The notes below the pieces were generated by a model. It did no database searches. It saw only the letters and a program-made list of their open reading frames with translations, and was not told the origin of the DNA. The translations under genes were made by a program, and so were the position numbers. Shown in pieces: positions 1 to 8,393 of a DNA stretch of 64,000 bases (the first letter of the stretch is position 1; every line of letters starts with the position of its first letter). Source of the stretch: Planobispora longispora (lineage in GTDB: Bacteria > Actinomycetota > Actinomycetes > Streptosporangiales > Streptosporangiaceae); NCBI RefSeq assembly GCF_016863135.1, contig NZ_BOOH01000063.1, positions 47,356 to 111,355 of the forward strand, in the 5' to 3' direction.

Positions 1-63
1 GAGGGCGGCGCCTTCAAGGTCGCCAAGAGCATGAAGTGCTTCGAGAACGTGCCGCTGAAGTAG
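1..63 (+). CDS. C-terminal end of a probable ABC transporter substrate-binding protein (partial)
   Basis: Only the last 20 codons and a TAG stop are inside the window. The visible tail is Lys-rich and contains one Cys (KVAKSMKCFENVPLK). Family membership is inferred from position: the gene sits directly upstream of, and in the same direction as, LivH/LivM/LivF/LivG-type transporter genes, where the LivK-like extracellular binding lipoprotein is usually encoded. The sequence alone is too short to prove this. Confidence 0.5.
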   Translation, partial: EGGAFKVAKSMKCFENVPLK

Positions 64-76
64 CGGCGCCGGACGT

Positions 77-109
77 GCCGCCCGCGAGCTGGCGGGCCAC
101 GCGGGCGGC
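77..109. other. GC-rich inverted repeat
   Basis: Perfect 10-bp arms (GCCGCCCGCG and CGCGGGCGGC) separate a 13-nt loop, 13 nt after the stop of the putative binding-protein gene. It could fold as the first of two hairpins in the intergenic region. There is no T-run. Confidence 0.45.
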
Positions 110-120
110 ATGACGCGGGC

Positions 121-151
121 GGCCGGGACCGTCGTGGAGACGGTCCCGGCC
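121..151 (+). terminator. Strong hairpin between binding-protein and permease genes
   Basis: Perfect 13-bp arms (GGCCGGGACCGTC and GACGGTCCCGGCC) flank a 5-nt loop. No poly-T follows, as is common for actinobacterial terminators. Its place between a binding-protein gene and the permease gene of the same operon fits partial termination or 3'-end stabilisation of the upstream message, which would give more binding protein than permease. That role is inferred. Confidence 0.6.
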
Positions 152-207
152 CTCGCCGTACCCGGCCCGGCCGATACGTCAGGCGCGAGAGTTCGGGGTG
201 GAGACCC

Positions 208-2904
208 TTGTCGGAGTTCGTCGGCTACATCATCAGCGGCCTGGTCACCGGGGCCGTCTTCGCGGTCATGGCCTCGGGCCTGACCCTCTCCTACGCGGCG
301 ACGGGCGTGTTCAACTTCGCCCACGGCGCCATCGGCTTCCTGTCCGCGCTGCTGTTCTTCGAGCTCACCGTCGGCCTCGGCGTGCCCGCCTGGCCTGCCG
401 GGGTGGTCGCGGTGCTGGTGTTCGCGCCCCTGCTCGGATACGTGCTGCACCGGGCGATGTTCCGCGGGCTGGCCCAGGCGGGGGAGACCGCGCAGATCGT
501 CGGGACGATCGGCCTGACGATCGCGCTGCCCGCCCTGGGGCTCTGGATCGTCGACCTGATCGCCGAGCCGTTCGGGCTGCCGCGCGCCGACGCGACCTCG
601 CTCCCGCGCGGGCTGGGGCCGTACCCGGCGGTCAACGTCACCCTCGGGGGCGTCCGCCTCGACTCCGACCAGATCATCACGTTCGTCTTCGCGCTCCTGG
701 CCGCCGCCGGGCTCTGGGCCTTCATGCGGCACACGCCGTACGGCCTGCGCATGCGGGCCTCGGTCGACCGCCGCAGGCTGGCGACCCTGCGCGGGATCGA
801 CGCCGACGCCTCCTCGGCGCTGGCCTGGACGCTCAGCTCCACCCTCGCCGGGCTGGCCGGGGTCCTGGCCGTGCCGACCCTGGGGCTGGACTCCACCGCG
901 TTCACCGTGATGCTGTTCGTCTCGGCGACCGCCGCGGTGTTCGGGCGGCTGCGCTCGATCCCGGTGACCTTCGCCGCCGGGCTCGGCCTCGGCGTGGTGC
1001 AGAACCTGGTCGCCGGGTACGCCGACTTCGCCGAGGACGTCACCGGCCTGCGCACGGCGGTCCCGGTGATCCTGCTGTTCGCCGGGCTGGTGGTGCTCAA
1101 CAGGTCCAGGGACCGGGTCGCCGGCTCCGCCGCCGAGGACGCGCCGCCCCCCGACTACCTGGCCGACCTGCCGCTGTGGCGGCGGAGACTGCCCTGGGCC
1201 GTGTCCCTCGTCGCCCTGCTCGTCTGGACGTTCACCCGCCCGGCGGACGACTTCTACGTGGGCGTGGTGGCGCAGGGGCTGGTCCTCGCGCTGATCTTCT
1301 GCTCGTTCGTGGTGGTCACCGGCATCGGCGGCATGGTCAACCTCGCGCAGGCGTCCTTCGCCTCGATGGCCGCGCTGACCTGCGGGTGGGCGTTCTCCTC
1401 CGGGCTGCCCTTCCCGGTGGCGATCCTCCTGGGCGTGCTGGGCGCCACGGCGGTGGGCGTGCTCGTCGCGCTGCCCGCGCTCCGGCTGGGCGGGCGGATC
1501 CTGACCCTGGCCACGCTCGCCCTGGCCCTCCTCGCCGACCAGGTGCTCTTCCAGATCGACGCGTTCAGCAACGGCACCATCGGCTGGCCGCTGCCCGCGC
1601 TCGGCCTCGGGTTCGCCGACACCACCGACCCGCGCGTGCGGGTCGTGCTGCTGCTCGCCCTGATCGGGCTCGTCGGCCTGCTGGTGCGGAACCTGGAACG
1701 CTCGGCCTCGGGCCGGGCGATCCTGGCCGTGCGCTCGGCCCCGGCCGCCGCGACGACCTCGGGCGTCTCCGCGCCCCGCACCAAGATCCTGCTGTTCGCC
1801 CTGGCGTCGGGGATCGCGGGCCTGGGCGGGGTGCTGTTCGCGATCTCCAAGGGATCGGTGACGGCCACCGACCTGCCCGCCTTCGCGGGGTTCGTCTGGC
1901 TGGCCGTGGTCGTCCTGCAGGGCGTCCGCCGGATCGGCGGGGCCGTGCTCGGCGGCCTGATCGCCGCGATCTTCCCCGAGCTGCTGGCCACGTGGCACGT
2001 GTCCGCGCACGTCGGCGCGATCCTGTTCGGCACCGGCGGCATGATCCTGGCCCGGCACCCCGACGGCGTGCTCGCCCAGATGGCCGAGGGCCGCTACCGC
2101 CGCCGGCGGCGCAGACTCGAACGCACCAAGGCGGCCGCGATCCAGGCGGAGGCGGCGCCCGCCGTGCGAGCCGCGGCGGCATCGGGCCCCGATCACCCCG
2201 GCGAGCCCGCCGTGCCGGAGTCGGACGCGCTGTTCCGGCTGGAGAACGTGGTCGCGGGATACGGCGACGTGACGGTGCTGCGCGGGGTGGACCTGTCCGT
2301 ACGGCCCGGCGAGGTGGTGGCGCTGCTCGGGGCCAACGGCGCGGGCAAGTCCACGACCTGCGCGGTGGCGGCGGGGGACCTGCCGGTGACGGCCGGGCGG
2401 GTGCTCCTGGACGGGGCGGACGTCACCGCCTGGCCCGCGCACCGCCGCGCGCGGGAGGGCGTGCTGCTCGCCCCCGAAGGGCGCGGCGTGTTCCCCAGCC
2501 TGACCGTCGAGGAGAACCTGCGGACCTGGCTGACGGACCCCGGCCCCGTCTACGAGCGATTGCCCCAGCTCGCCCGGCGGCGCGGGATCGCCGCGGGCGC
2601 CCTGTCCGGAGGGGAGCAGCAGCTGCTCACCCTCGCCCCGGCGCTGGTCCGGCCGCCCCGGGTGCTGATCGCCGACGAGCCGTCGCTGGGCCTGGCCCCG
2701 CTGGTCGTGGCGGAGATCTTCGAGGTCTTCGCCGAGCTGCGGGAGCGCGGCGTCGCGCTGCTGCTGGTGGAGGAGAAGGCCACCGCCGCGCTGGAGCTGG
2801 CGGACCGGGTGGCCTTCATGCGCCTGGGCCGGGTCACCTGGAGCGGGCCGCGTGCCGAGGTGGACGACACCCGGCTCACCGCCGCGTACCTGGGGGTGTC
2901 GTGA
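208..2904 (+). CDS. LivH-LivM-LivF fusion: branched-chain amino acid-type ABC transporter permeases plus ATPase
   Basis: This single 898-aa protein joins three parts that are usually separate. A LivH-like permease spans about residues 1-300 (Ala/Gly/Leu-rich membrane segments, FNFAHGAIGF near the N-terminus). A LivM-like permease spans about 325-610 (GMVNLAQASF). A LivF-like ATPase spans about 670-898, with Walker A GANGAGKST near 707, signature LSGGEQQLL near 798 and Walker B LIADEP near 820. An Ala/Glu/Pro linker precedes the ATPase. The TTG start is chosen because GGGGTGGAG lies just upstream and translation opens directly into a transmembrane helix. It overlaps livG by GTGA. Substrates of this family include branched-chain amino acids, amides, urea and aromatic acids, and the nearby CoA-ligase genes leave room for a catabolic substrate. 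Confidence 0.9.
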   Translation: MSEFVGYIISGLVTGAVFAVMASGLTLSYAATGVFNFAHGAIGFLSALLFFELTVGLGVPAWPAGVVAVLVFAPLLGYVLHRAMFRGLAQAGETAQIVGTIGLTIALPALGLWIVDLIAEPFGLPRADATSLPRGLGPYPAVNVTLGGVRLDSDQIITFVFALLAAAGLWAFMRHTPYGLRMRASVDRRRLATLRGIDADASSALAWTLSSTLAGLAGVLAVPTLGLDSTAFTVMLFVSATAAVFGRLRSIPVTFAAGLGLGVVQNLVAGYADFAEDVTGLRTAVPVILLFAGLVVLNRSRDRVAGSAAEDAPPPDYLADLPLWRRRLPWAVSLVALLVWTFTRPADDFYVGVVAQGLVLALIFCSFVVVTGIGGMVNLAQASFASMAALTCGWAFSSGLPFPVAILLGVLGATAVGVLVALPALRLGGRILTLATLALALLADQVLFQIDAFSNGTIGWPLPALGLGFADTTDPRVRVVLLLALIGLVGLLVRNLERSASGRAILAVRSAPAAATTSGVSAPRTKILLFALASGIAGLGGVLFAISKGSVTATDLPAFAGFVWLAVVVLQGVRRIGGAVLGGLIAAIFPELLATWHVSAHVGAILFGTGGMILARHPDGVLAQMAEGRYRRRRRRLERTKAAAIQAEAAPAVRAAAASGPDHPGEPAVPESDALFRLENVVAGYGDVTVLRGVDLSVRPGEVVALLGANGAGKSTTCAVAAGDLPVTAGRVLLDGADVTAWPAHRRAREGVLLAPEGRGVFPSLTVEENLRTWLTDPGPVYERLPQLARRRGIAAGALSGGEQQLLTLAPALVRPPRVLIADEPSLGLAPLVVAEIFEVFAELRERGVALLLVEEKATAALELADRVAFMRLGRVTWSGPRAEVDDTRLTAAYLGVS

Positions 2905-3728
2905 GAATGAACGGTGGGACGGGTGTGGACGGCGGAGCGGGCGCGGACGGTGTGACGGGCGTGAAGGCGGACGGCGGAGCGGGCGCGGCGCTGGCGGTCG
3001 AGGCGGTCTCGGTGTCCTTCGGCGGCGTCCGCGCGCTCAGCGACGTCTCCTTCGAGGTGCCGCCGGGGCAGGTGTGCGGGGTGATCGGGCCCAACGGCGC
3101 GGGCAAGACCACGCTGTTCGACGTCATCTCCGGGCTGCGCCGGCCGGCCTCCGGCTCCGTCTCGGTGGCGGGCCGCGACACCACGGCCGTCCCGGCGGTA
3201 CGGCGGGCCCGCGCCGGGCTGCGCCGTACCTTCCAGCGGACCCAGGTGTTCGGCCGGCTGACCGTGGCCGACAACGTGCTGGCCGCGATGGAGTGGCGCG
3301 GGGGCGGCGGCGGCCTCCTGGCGGACCTGACCGGCTGGCCCGCCCGGCGGAGGCTGGAGCGTGAGCGCAGGCGGCGGGTGGACGAGGTGCTCGCCCTGTG
3401 CGGGCTGACCGAGCTGCGCGACGCCTACGCGGCCTCCCTGCCCGTCGGCCAGCGCCGCCTGGTCGAGCTGGCCCGCGCCCTGGCCGACGACCCCGCGCTG
3501 CTCCTGCTCGACGAGCCGACCTCCGGCCTCGACGCCGATCAGACCACCCGCCTCGGGGAGGTCGTCCGGTCGCTGGACACCACGACGCTGCTGGTCGAGC
3601 ACGACATGGGCTTCGTCATGGAGGTCTGCGACCGCCTCGTCGTCCTGGACCTCGGCGAGGTCATCGCCGTCGGGACCCCCGCCGAGATCCGCGACGACCC
3701 CGCCGTGCGCGCGGCCTATCTCGGCTGA
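2901..3728 (+). CDS. livG: LivG-like ABC transporter ATP-binding protein
   Basis: This 275-aa cytoplasmic ATPase would pair with the LivF domain of the preceding fusion. Visible motifs are Walker A GPNGAGKTT, a signature with LPVGQRRLVE in place of the usual LSxGQQR, Walker B LLLLDEPTSGLD and the switch histidine in LLVEHDMGFV. The GTG start at 2901 overlaps the previous stop as GTGA; an ATG two codons later is also possible. The first 30 residues are a Gly/Ala/Asp low-complexity leader (GGTGVDGGAGADGVTGV) that is absent from typical LivG proteins and may be a repeat expansion. It is the last gene of the transporter operon, because the next gene lies on the opposite strand. Confidence 0.88.
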   Translation: MRMNGGTGVDGGAGADGVTGVKADGGAGAALAVEAVSVSFGGVRALSDVSFEVPPGQVCGVIGPNGAGKTTLFDVISGLRRPASGSVSVAGRDTTAVPAVRRARAGLRRTFQRTQVFGRLTVADNVLAAMEWRGGGGGLLADLTGWPARRRLERERRRRVDEVLALCGLTELRDAYAASLPVGQRRLVELARALADDPALLLLDEPTSGLDADQTTRLGEVVRSLDTTTLLVEHDMGFVMEVCDRLVVLDLGEVIAVGTPAEIRDDPAVRAAYLG

Positions 3729-3783
3729 GGACGAATCCGTGCCGTGGGGTCCGCACCGCGGGGGCCGCAAGCGTGACGGATCG

Positions 3784-4206
3784 TCACCGGAGTCCGGCCA
3801 GGGTCGCCAGCAGCGACCGGAAGACGTGCGAGCGCCAGCCGCTGCTCATGCCGCGGAACGCGTACTCCTGAACGGGGTCGTCGAGGTCGAAGCCCGCGTG
3901 TTCGACGAACAGCCGGGTTCCGCGGCCCTCGGCGGTCAGCCGCCAGGTGACCGTGGTGTCGAGCGCGCCCCCGGCCCAGCCGATGCGCAGCAGCCGCCCG
4001 TCGTCGATCTCCAGGACCTCGCACCGGATGATCCCGTCGAAGCCGACGCGCGGGACCGGCTGGGTGGCGAAGGTGAACCGATGGCCCACGACCGGCTTGA
4101 AGTCGTTCGGCATCAGCCAGCGGGCCAGGAGGTCCGAGTCGGTCAGCGCCCGCCACACCTTGGCCGGTGGATGCGGCAGGAACTCGTCGACCTCGATCGT
4201 CGTCAT
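3784..4206 (-). CDS. SRPBCC/AHSA1-like domain protein
   Basis: This 140-aa protein has the START-like fold hallmarks of the AHSA1 family (PF08327 type): an N-terminal MTTIEVDEFLPHPPAKVWRALTDS strand/helix, a central WRLTAEGRGTRLFVEHAGF strand pair and a C-terminal amphipathic helix (GWRSHVFRSLLATLAGL). The start is the ATG preceded by GGGAAGGGAG; the longer open frame upstream lacks conserved sequence. It is the third gene of a VOC-ArsR-SRPBCC operon. ArsR plus AHSA1 pairs are common in actinobacteria, where the small protein binds a hydrophobic ligand of unknown identity. No catalytic residues can be assigned. Confidence 0.82.
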   Translation of the reverse strand: MTTIEVDEFLPHPPAKVWRALTDSDLLARWLMPNDFKPVVGHRFTFATQPVPRVGFDGIIRCEVLEIDDGRLLRIGWAGGALDTTVTWRLTAEGRGTRLFVEHAGFDLDDPVQEYAFRGMSSGWRSHVFRSLLATLAGLR

Positions 4207-4321
4207 GCTCTCCCTTCCCGTCGCACATGATGGGACCGCCGTACGGCGGTACCGGCGACCGGGTCCGGCCCGGCCGGAGCCGGTGCGCTCCCGAACCGTT
4301 TCCCGGTCCCGGCTTCTGTGG

Positions 4322-4627
4322 TCACAACTCCTCCAGCAGGTCGCGCAGGGCGGCCAGCCTGCCGCGCCAGAACCGCTCGTACGGCGCGAGCCAGTCCGAC
4401 AACTCGTGGAAGGGCCCGGGCTCCAGTTGGTAGAGGCGGTGCCGGCCGTTGCGTCGCTCACTCACCAGCCCGGCGTCCTTGAGCACCTTGAGATGCTCCG
4501 AGACGCTCGGCCGGCTCATGTCGAAATGGGCGGCCAGGTCGCCGACCGGTCGCGGCCCGTCCAGCAGCAGCGCGACGAGGTCCCGCCGTACGGGACTGGC
4601 CAGCGCGGCGAACACGTCCACCGGCAC
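4322..4627 (-). CDS. ArsR-family winged-helix transcriptional regulator
   Basis: This 101-aa protein matches the metal-independent ArsR type often paired with AHSA1 proteins. It opens with VFAALASPVRRDLVALLLDG, the recognition helix region is MSRPSVSEHLKVLKDAGLVS, the wing is RRNGRHRLYQLEP, and the tail has Trp/Arg-rich helices (FWRGRLAALRDLLEEL). No CxC metal site is seen. The GTG at 4627 is preferred and a second GTG lies two codons later. It starts 5 nt after the VOC stop and very likely represses the operon through the two GTAGG-N6-CCTAC palindromes upstream of the VOC gene. Confidence 0.85.
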   Translation of the reverse strand: MPVDVFAALASPVRRDLVALLLDGPRPVGDLAAHFDMSRPSVSEHLKVLKDAGLVSERRNGRHRLYQLEPGPFHELSDWLAPYERFWRGRLAALRDLLEEL

Positions 4628-4632
4628 GGGCG

Positions 4633-4995
4633 TCAGCCGGCGGACGCCAGGACGATTCCGTTCCCGTCGGGATCGGCGAAGGTCGCCTGGCGGCCCCACG
4701 GCAGGTCCTGGGGACCTTCGACGGCCACCCCCGCCTCCCGGAGCCGGGCGCAGTCCGTGTCGATGTCGGAGGTGGTCAACATCAGTCCTTGAACGTCGCC
4801 CGGGGTCGTGCCGGGCAGATGGGCGGCGAGGACCACGCCGGTTTGCGCCCCCTCCGGTGCGACCTGGAGCCACCGCATCGGCCCCATCGAGCGGTCCTCG
4901 AGCACCGTGAAGCCGAGGAGGCCGGCGTAGAAGTCCTTCGCGACGTCCTGATCGGAGACCGGAACGGTCACCAGTGCCACCTGTGTGATGTTCAT
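4633..4995 (-). CDS. VOC-superfamily (glyoxalase/bleomycin-resistance fold) protein
   Basis: This 120-aa protein has the paired beta-alpha-beta modules of the vicinal oxygen chelate fold. The first is ITQVALVTVPVSDQDVAKDFYAGLLGF; the second ends in ATFADPDGNGIVLAS. Such proteins are metal-dependent lyases, dioxygenases or drug-binding proteins, and the substrate here is unknown. It is the first gene of the operon. The ATG lies only 7 nt downstream of a good -10 hexamer, so the transcript is probably leaderless. Confidence 0.82.
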   Translation of the reverse strand: MNITQVALVTVPVSDQDVAKDFYAGLLGFTVLEDRSMGPMRWLQVAPEGAQTGVVLAAHLPGTTPGDVQGLMLTTSDIDTDCARLREAGVAVEGPQDLPWGRQATFADPDGNGIVLASAG

Positions 4996-5002
4996 GAGGT
5001 CG

Positions 5003-5051
5003 AAGATACGTAGGGTGTTTCCTACCTGTCAAGCGTAGGCGATTCCCTACC
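5003..5051 (-). promoter_or_regulatory. Promoter with tandem ArsR-type operators
   Basis: On the minus strand a consensus -35 TTGACA (5027-5032) and -10 TATCTT (5003-5008) are 18 bp apart. The 18-bp spacer (5009-5026) is exactly one palindrome, CGTAGG-N6-CCTACC. A second copy (5034-5051) sits immediately upstream of the -35, with start points 25 bp apart. Binding in the spacer would block RNA polymerase directly. The ArsR protein encoded in the same operon is the obvious ligand. Confidence 0.75.
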
Positions 5052-5075
5052 TTTTCGTTTCCGTCGCGCGGACGC

Positions 5076-5849
5076 TCAGGTGAAGAGCTGGCCGGCGTTG
5101 ACGTCGAGGGTGGCGCCGGTGATGGAACGGGCCCGGTCGGAGGCGAGGAAGACGATCGCGCGGGCGACGTCCTCCTCGGTGGCGATCCGGCGCAGCGCCA
5201 TCGCGCTCACGTCGCGGGCCAGGACGTCCTCGAAGGCGACGCCCTCGGCGGCGGCCCGGGTGCGCATCCAGTCGTCCAGGACCTCGCTGGCGATCCAGCC
5301 GGGGGCCACGCAGTTGACCCGCACGCCGTACGGCCCGAGCTCGTCGGCCAGGCAGTGGGAGAGCAGGTGCGCGGCGGCCTTGCCGGCGGCGAAGTCGCTG
5401 CGGCCCGCGTAGCCCTTCCGGGACGACATGGAGGTCACGTTCACGATCGCGCCCTCGCCCCGCTCGACCATCAGGGGGGCGAGGAAGCGGCAGGCGAGCA
5501 GCGTGCCGTACGCGCCGATGTCGACCGCCGCGCGCCAGGAGGCCAGGTCGGCGGGGGACATCTCCAGTACGTTCTTGCGGTGGGTGCCCGGGAAGGCCGC
5601 GTTGACCAGGACGTCCAGGCGGCCGAAGCGCCCGGTGACGGCGGCGGCGAGGGCCTCGACGTCCGTGGGGTCGGTGACGTCGGCGGGGACGGCGACCGTG
5701 CCGGGGACCTCGGCGGCGATCTTCTCGACGGTGGCGGCGGTCCGGGCGGCGACCACCACGCGGGCGCCCTCGGCGGCCATCGTCCGGGCCAGCGTCCGGC
5801 CCAGGCCGGGCCCCGCCCCGGTGATGACCGCGATCTTTCCGTGCAGCAT
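5076..5849 (-). CDS. SDR-family oxidoreductase with Phe in place of the catalytic Tyr
   Basis: This 257-aa classical-length SDR has the nucleotide-binding motif TGAGPGLGRT, an NAAFPG segment in place of NNAG, the serine strand VNVTSMSS and a C-terminal GATLDVNAG. The YxxxK motif reads FAAGK, so residue 153 is Phe while the Lys is kept. The codon is clearly TTC. Loss of the Tyr hydroxyl would normally abolish dehydrogenase activity, so the protein may be a divergent or non-redox member, or may use another residue. Its promoter region is shared with the divergent LLM gene and holds a copy of the 18-bp regulon palindrome. Confidence 0.85.
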   Translation of the reverse strand: MLHGKIAVITGAGPGLGRTLARTMAAEGARVVVAARTAATVEKIAAEVPGTVAVPADVTDPTDVEALAAAVTGRFGRLDVLVNAAFPGTHRKNVLEMSPADLASWRAAVDIGAYGTLLACRFLAPLMVERGEGAIVNVTSMSSRKGYAGRSDFAAGKAAAHLLSHCLADELGPYGVRVNCVAPGWIASEVLDDWMRTRAAAEGVAFEDVLARDVSAMALRRIATEEDVARAIVFLASDRARSITGATLDVNAGQLFT

Positions 5850-5896
5850 CCGGCCTGCCTCCGGTGGTGGGTGGGCTCGCTGTGCTGTACGAGGAT

Positions 5897-5914
5897 ACCA
5901 AGCGTGCGCTAGGT
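5897..5914. promoter_or_regulatory. Regulon palindrome, copy 1 (ACCAAGCG-NN-CGCTAGGT)
   Basis: An 18-bp inverted repeat with one mismatch lies between the divergent SDR and LLM genes. Related sites occur at 19906, 21959, 24981 and 30406, each upstream of a putative catabolic gene. The form fits a TetR-family operator. Confidence 0.6.
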
Positions 5915-5956
5915 TGGTTAGATGGGACGGGGATCCGCACGGGAGACGGAGGCGGG

Positions 5957-6784
5957 ATGAGATTCGGGGTACCGCTCGGGCTGATCCACCCCGACGCGTG
6001 GAAGGACGTCGCGGTCGCGGCGGACGAGCTCGGGTTCGAGTCGGTGTGGCTCCCCGAGCACCTGGTCTTCACCACGGACCTGTCGCTCGCGGTCTACCCG
6101 GGCACCGACAAGCCGGGCATCTCGCCGAGCACCCCCCTGTTCGACGCCCCCGCCTACCTCTGCTGGCTGGCCGGGCTGACCTCGCGCGTCCGGCTGGGCA
6201 CCGCCGTCCACCTCTACGCCCTGCGGCACCCGTTCATCTCGGCCCGGGCCTTCGCCACCCTCGACCGGGTCTCCGGCGGCCGGGCGATCTGCGGGGTCGG
6301 CGCGGGATGGTACGAGGGGGAGTGGCGGGCGGCCGGGGTGGACTTCGCCACCCGGGGGGCCCGCCTGGACGAGGCGATCGAGGTGACCCGGCGGCTCTGG
6401 TCGGAGCCGGTCGTCGCGCACTCGGGCCGCTTCCACGCCTTCCCCGAGGTGGCCTTCGAGCCCAAGCCGGTCCAGGAGCGGCTGCCCATCCTGGCCGGGG
6501 GGGAGTCGGGGGCCGCGCTGCGCCGCGCGGCGCGGCTGTGCGACGGCTGGATCAGCATGCCCCACTCGCTCGGCAGCGTCCGCCCCCAGCTCGACCGGCT
6601 CGCGGCGCTCCGGGACGGAGGCCGTCCGTTCTCGGTCACCGTCCACGCCTACGAGCTCGCCGGCCCCGCCGAGATCCCCGAGTGGGAGAAGCTCGGCGTC
6701 GACCGGATGATCGTCCGCCCCTGGCGGCGCAGCCGCGACGCGGTCACCGCCCTGGCCGCCTTCGCCGCCGACTACGGGGTCTGA
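5957..6784 (+). CDS. LLM-class (luciferase-like) F420-dependent oxidoreductase
   Basis: This 275-aa protein opens with the TIM-barrel start MRFGVPLGLIHPDAW and continues with LGFESVWLPEHLVF, RVRLGTAVHLYALRHPFISARAFATLDRVSGGR and GVGAGWYEGEW. This arrangement is typical of actinobacterial F420-dependent luciferase-like oxidoreductases. The ATG at 5957 follows GGAGGCGGG; the longer upstream reading has no family similarity and would cross the operator. These enzymes oxidise or reduce small organics with F420 or FMN. The substrate is unknown, but the regulon context suggests a role in catabolism of a CoA-linked compound. Confidence 0.87.
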   Translation: MRFGVPLGLIHPDAWKDVAVAADELGFESVWLPEHLVFTTDLSLAVYPGTDKPGISPSTPLFDAPAYLCWLAGLTSRVRLGTAVHLYALRHPFISARAFATLDRVSGGRAICGVGAGWYEGEWRAAGVDFATRGARLDEAIEVTRRLWSEPVVAHSGRFHAFPEVAFEPKPVQERLPILAGGESGAALRRAARLCDGWISMPHSLGSVRPQLDRLAALRDGGRPFSVTVHAYELAGPAEIPEWEKLGVDRMIVRPWRRSRDAVTALAAFAADYGV

Positions 6785-6859
6785 CGTCCGGCTCGTCGCT
6801 CCGGACCCGGGTCTGCCCGGCGCTCGGGACAGGTCATGCCGCGGCCGGGTCCCCACCGA

Positions 6860-8281
6860 TCAGGAGACGAAGTCGGTGGTGTCGAAGCCGGTCGCGGGCG
6901 CGTTCGCGTCCCATACCCACCAGCGGTGCGGATCCGGCCCGAAGCTGTCGTGCTCCCAGGAGTCGAGCAGCACCTCGGCGCGCCCGTCCCGGTCGTAGTC
7001 GCCGGCCCGCACGGGTCCCGTCACGTAGTCGTAGTCGCCGTCGGGACGGCGGAACGGGCTGATCACCTGCCTGGCGGACAGCCCTTCCTTGAGTAACTCG
7101 ACCAGTCCGCCGTTGCGGAACATCAGGTCGTCCCGGTTGTCGCCGTCGACGTCTGCGGAGGTGAGCTTGCCGCGGAGACCGGGGATCCGGATCACCGCCG
7201 GAGACCGTGGCGCGCGCCCGTAGTAGATCGTGATCGCCCGGGTGGCGCCGGCGGTCTCGCCTCCCGGTTCGTCGTTGCGGCTCCCGTCGTCGCCGACCGC
7301 GACGTCCCTGCGGCCGTCCCCGTCGAAGTCGCCGGTGGCGACCGCGTTACCCGGTCCGAGACGGTGGAACCGCGAGGAGGGGACCTCCGGCATGACGACT
7401 CCCTCGCTCTGCTCGCCGTCGCCGTCGCGGTGAAGGATGAGCCCGGTCCGCCGTCCCGGCCTGATCCGATCCGCGGCGATCCAGCCGACGTCGTACCAGG
7501 GCGCGTTCGCCACCTTGAGTTCGTGGAAGCGCGTACGGCTCGGCACGCCGTCCCGGCCGAACGGTCCGTAGAGCACGGCGTAACCGCCCTGGTCCTGCGA
7601 CGTCGGACCCGACGCGGTGAGAGCCAGGTCGGCGTGACCGTCCCCGTCGAAGTCTCCGGTGGCCGGCCAGTCCGAGCGGAAGCGCCCGGGCTGGGCGGGC
7701 GTCACGGTCGACAGGCCGCCCGTCACGGGACCGTCCGGACCACCCCACACGATCTGCAGCACGGGCTGCCCGGCGCGGGGGAATCCGAGCCGGACCGGGA
7801 TGTCGGCGTACCCGTCGCCGTCGAGATCGGCGGTGTCCGGCCGCCGGGCGCGCCATTCGGGACCGTGGGGCCACAGCGTCCGGCCCTCCGTCCGCACGAC
7901 GGACCGTCTCTCCGGGTCGAGGCCGCCGCGGGAGCCGTACAGGATGACGAGGGATCTCATGTGGTCGGGCCGGTCAGGGATGATCTCCTCATCATGGCCG
8001 GAGGTGATCACCGCGTCCGGGTAGCCGTCCCCGTTGACGTCGTCCGTCAGCGCGCTCCCCTCGCCCCGCGGCACGCCCTTCGCGGACACGGACATCGTCT
8101 CCGTCCCGGTTACCTCGGGCGGGCTCGGCAGCCTGGTGCCGGGCGGCGACGGGCCGGTGCCACCCGGCCGCCCCGCCTGGGGCGAGGGCACGGGATCCCC
8201 GTTCGTGCCGCACGCGGCGAGAGCGAGCACACCGGCTATCACGCCCCCCGCCCACCGGACGGCCAGGCGAGAAGATCTCAT
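6860..8281 (-). CDS. FG-GAP/VCBS-repeat lipoprotein
   Basis: This 473-aa exported protein starts with a signal peptide and lipobox (GVLALAAC, Cys about residue 24), then a Pro/Gly-rich linker. The rest is a run of calcium-binding-like FG-GAP repeats: DVNGDGYPD, DLDGDGYAD, DFDGDGHAD, DFDGDGRRD, DVDGDNRDD and DYDRDGRAE. At least six blades fit an integrin-alpha-like beta propeller anchored to the outer face of the membrane. Function is unknown; such proteins often bind polysaccharide or act as scaffolds. It is monocistronic, convergent with the LLM gene. Confidence 0.9.
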   Translation of the reverse strand: MRSSRLAVRWAGGVIAGVLALAACGTNGDPVPSPQAGRPGGTGPSPPGTRLPSPPEVTGTETMSVSAKGVPRGEGSALTDDVNGDGYPDAVITSGHDEEIIPDRPDHMRSLVILYGSRGGLDPERRSVVRTEGRTLWPHGPEWRARRPDTADLDGDGYADIPVRLGFPRAGQPVLQIVWGGPDGPVTGGLSTVTPAQPGRFRSDWPATGDFDGDGHADLALTASGPTSQDQGGYAVLYGPFGRDGVPSRTRFHELKVANAPWYDVGWIAADRIRPGRRTGLILHRDGDGEQSEGVVMPEVPSSRFHRLGPGNAVATGDFDGDGRRDVAVGDDGSRNDEPGGETAGATRAITIYYGRAPRSPAVIRIPGLRGKLTSADVDGDNRDDLMFRNGGLVELLKEGLSARQVISPFRRPDGDYDYVTGPVRAGDYDRDGRAEVLLDSWEHDSFGPDPHRWWVWDANAPATGFDTTDFVS

Positions 8282-8393
8282 GTCTGTGAGACGCCTGAAC
8301 CCGCCTCCTCGTTCCGGCCTTCCGTGAGCCGTCGCCCGTACGGAACGGCCGGCTCCCGGGAATCGCGCTCGCCTGGATCCTGGGGCGCCCGAC

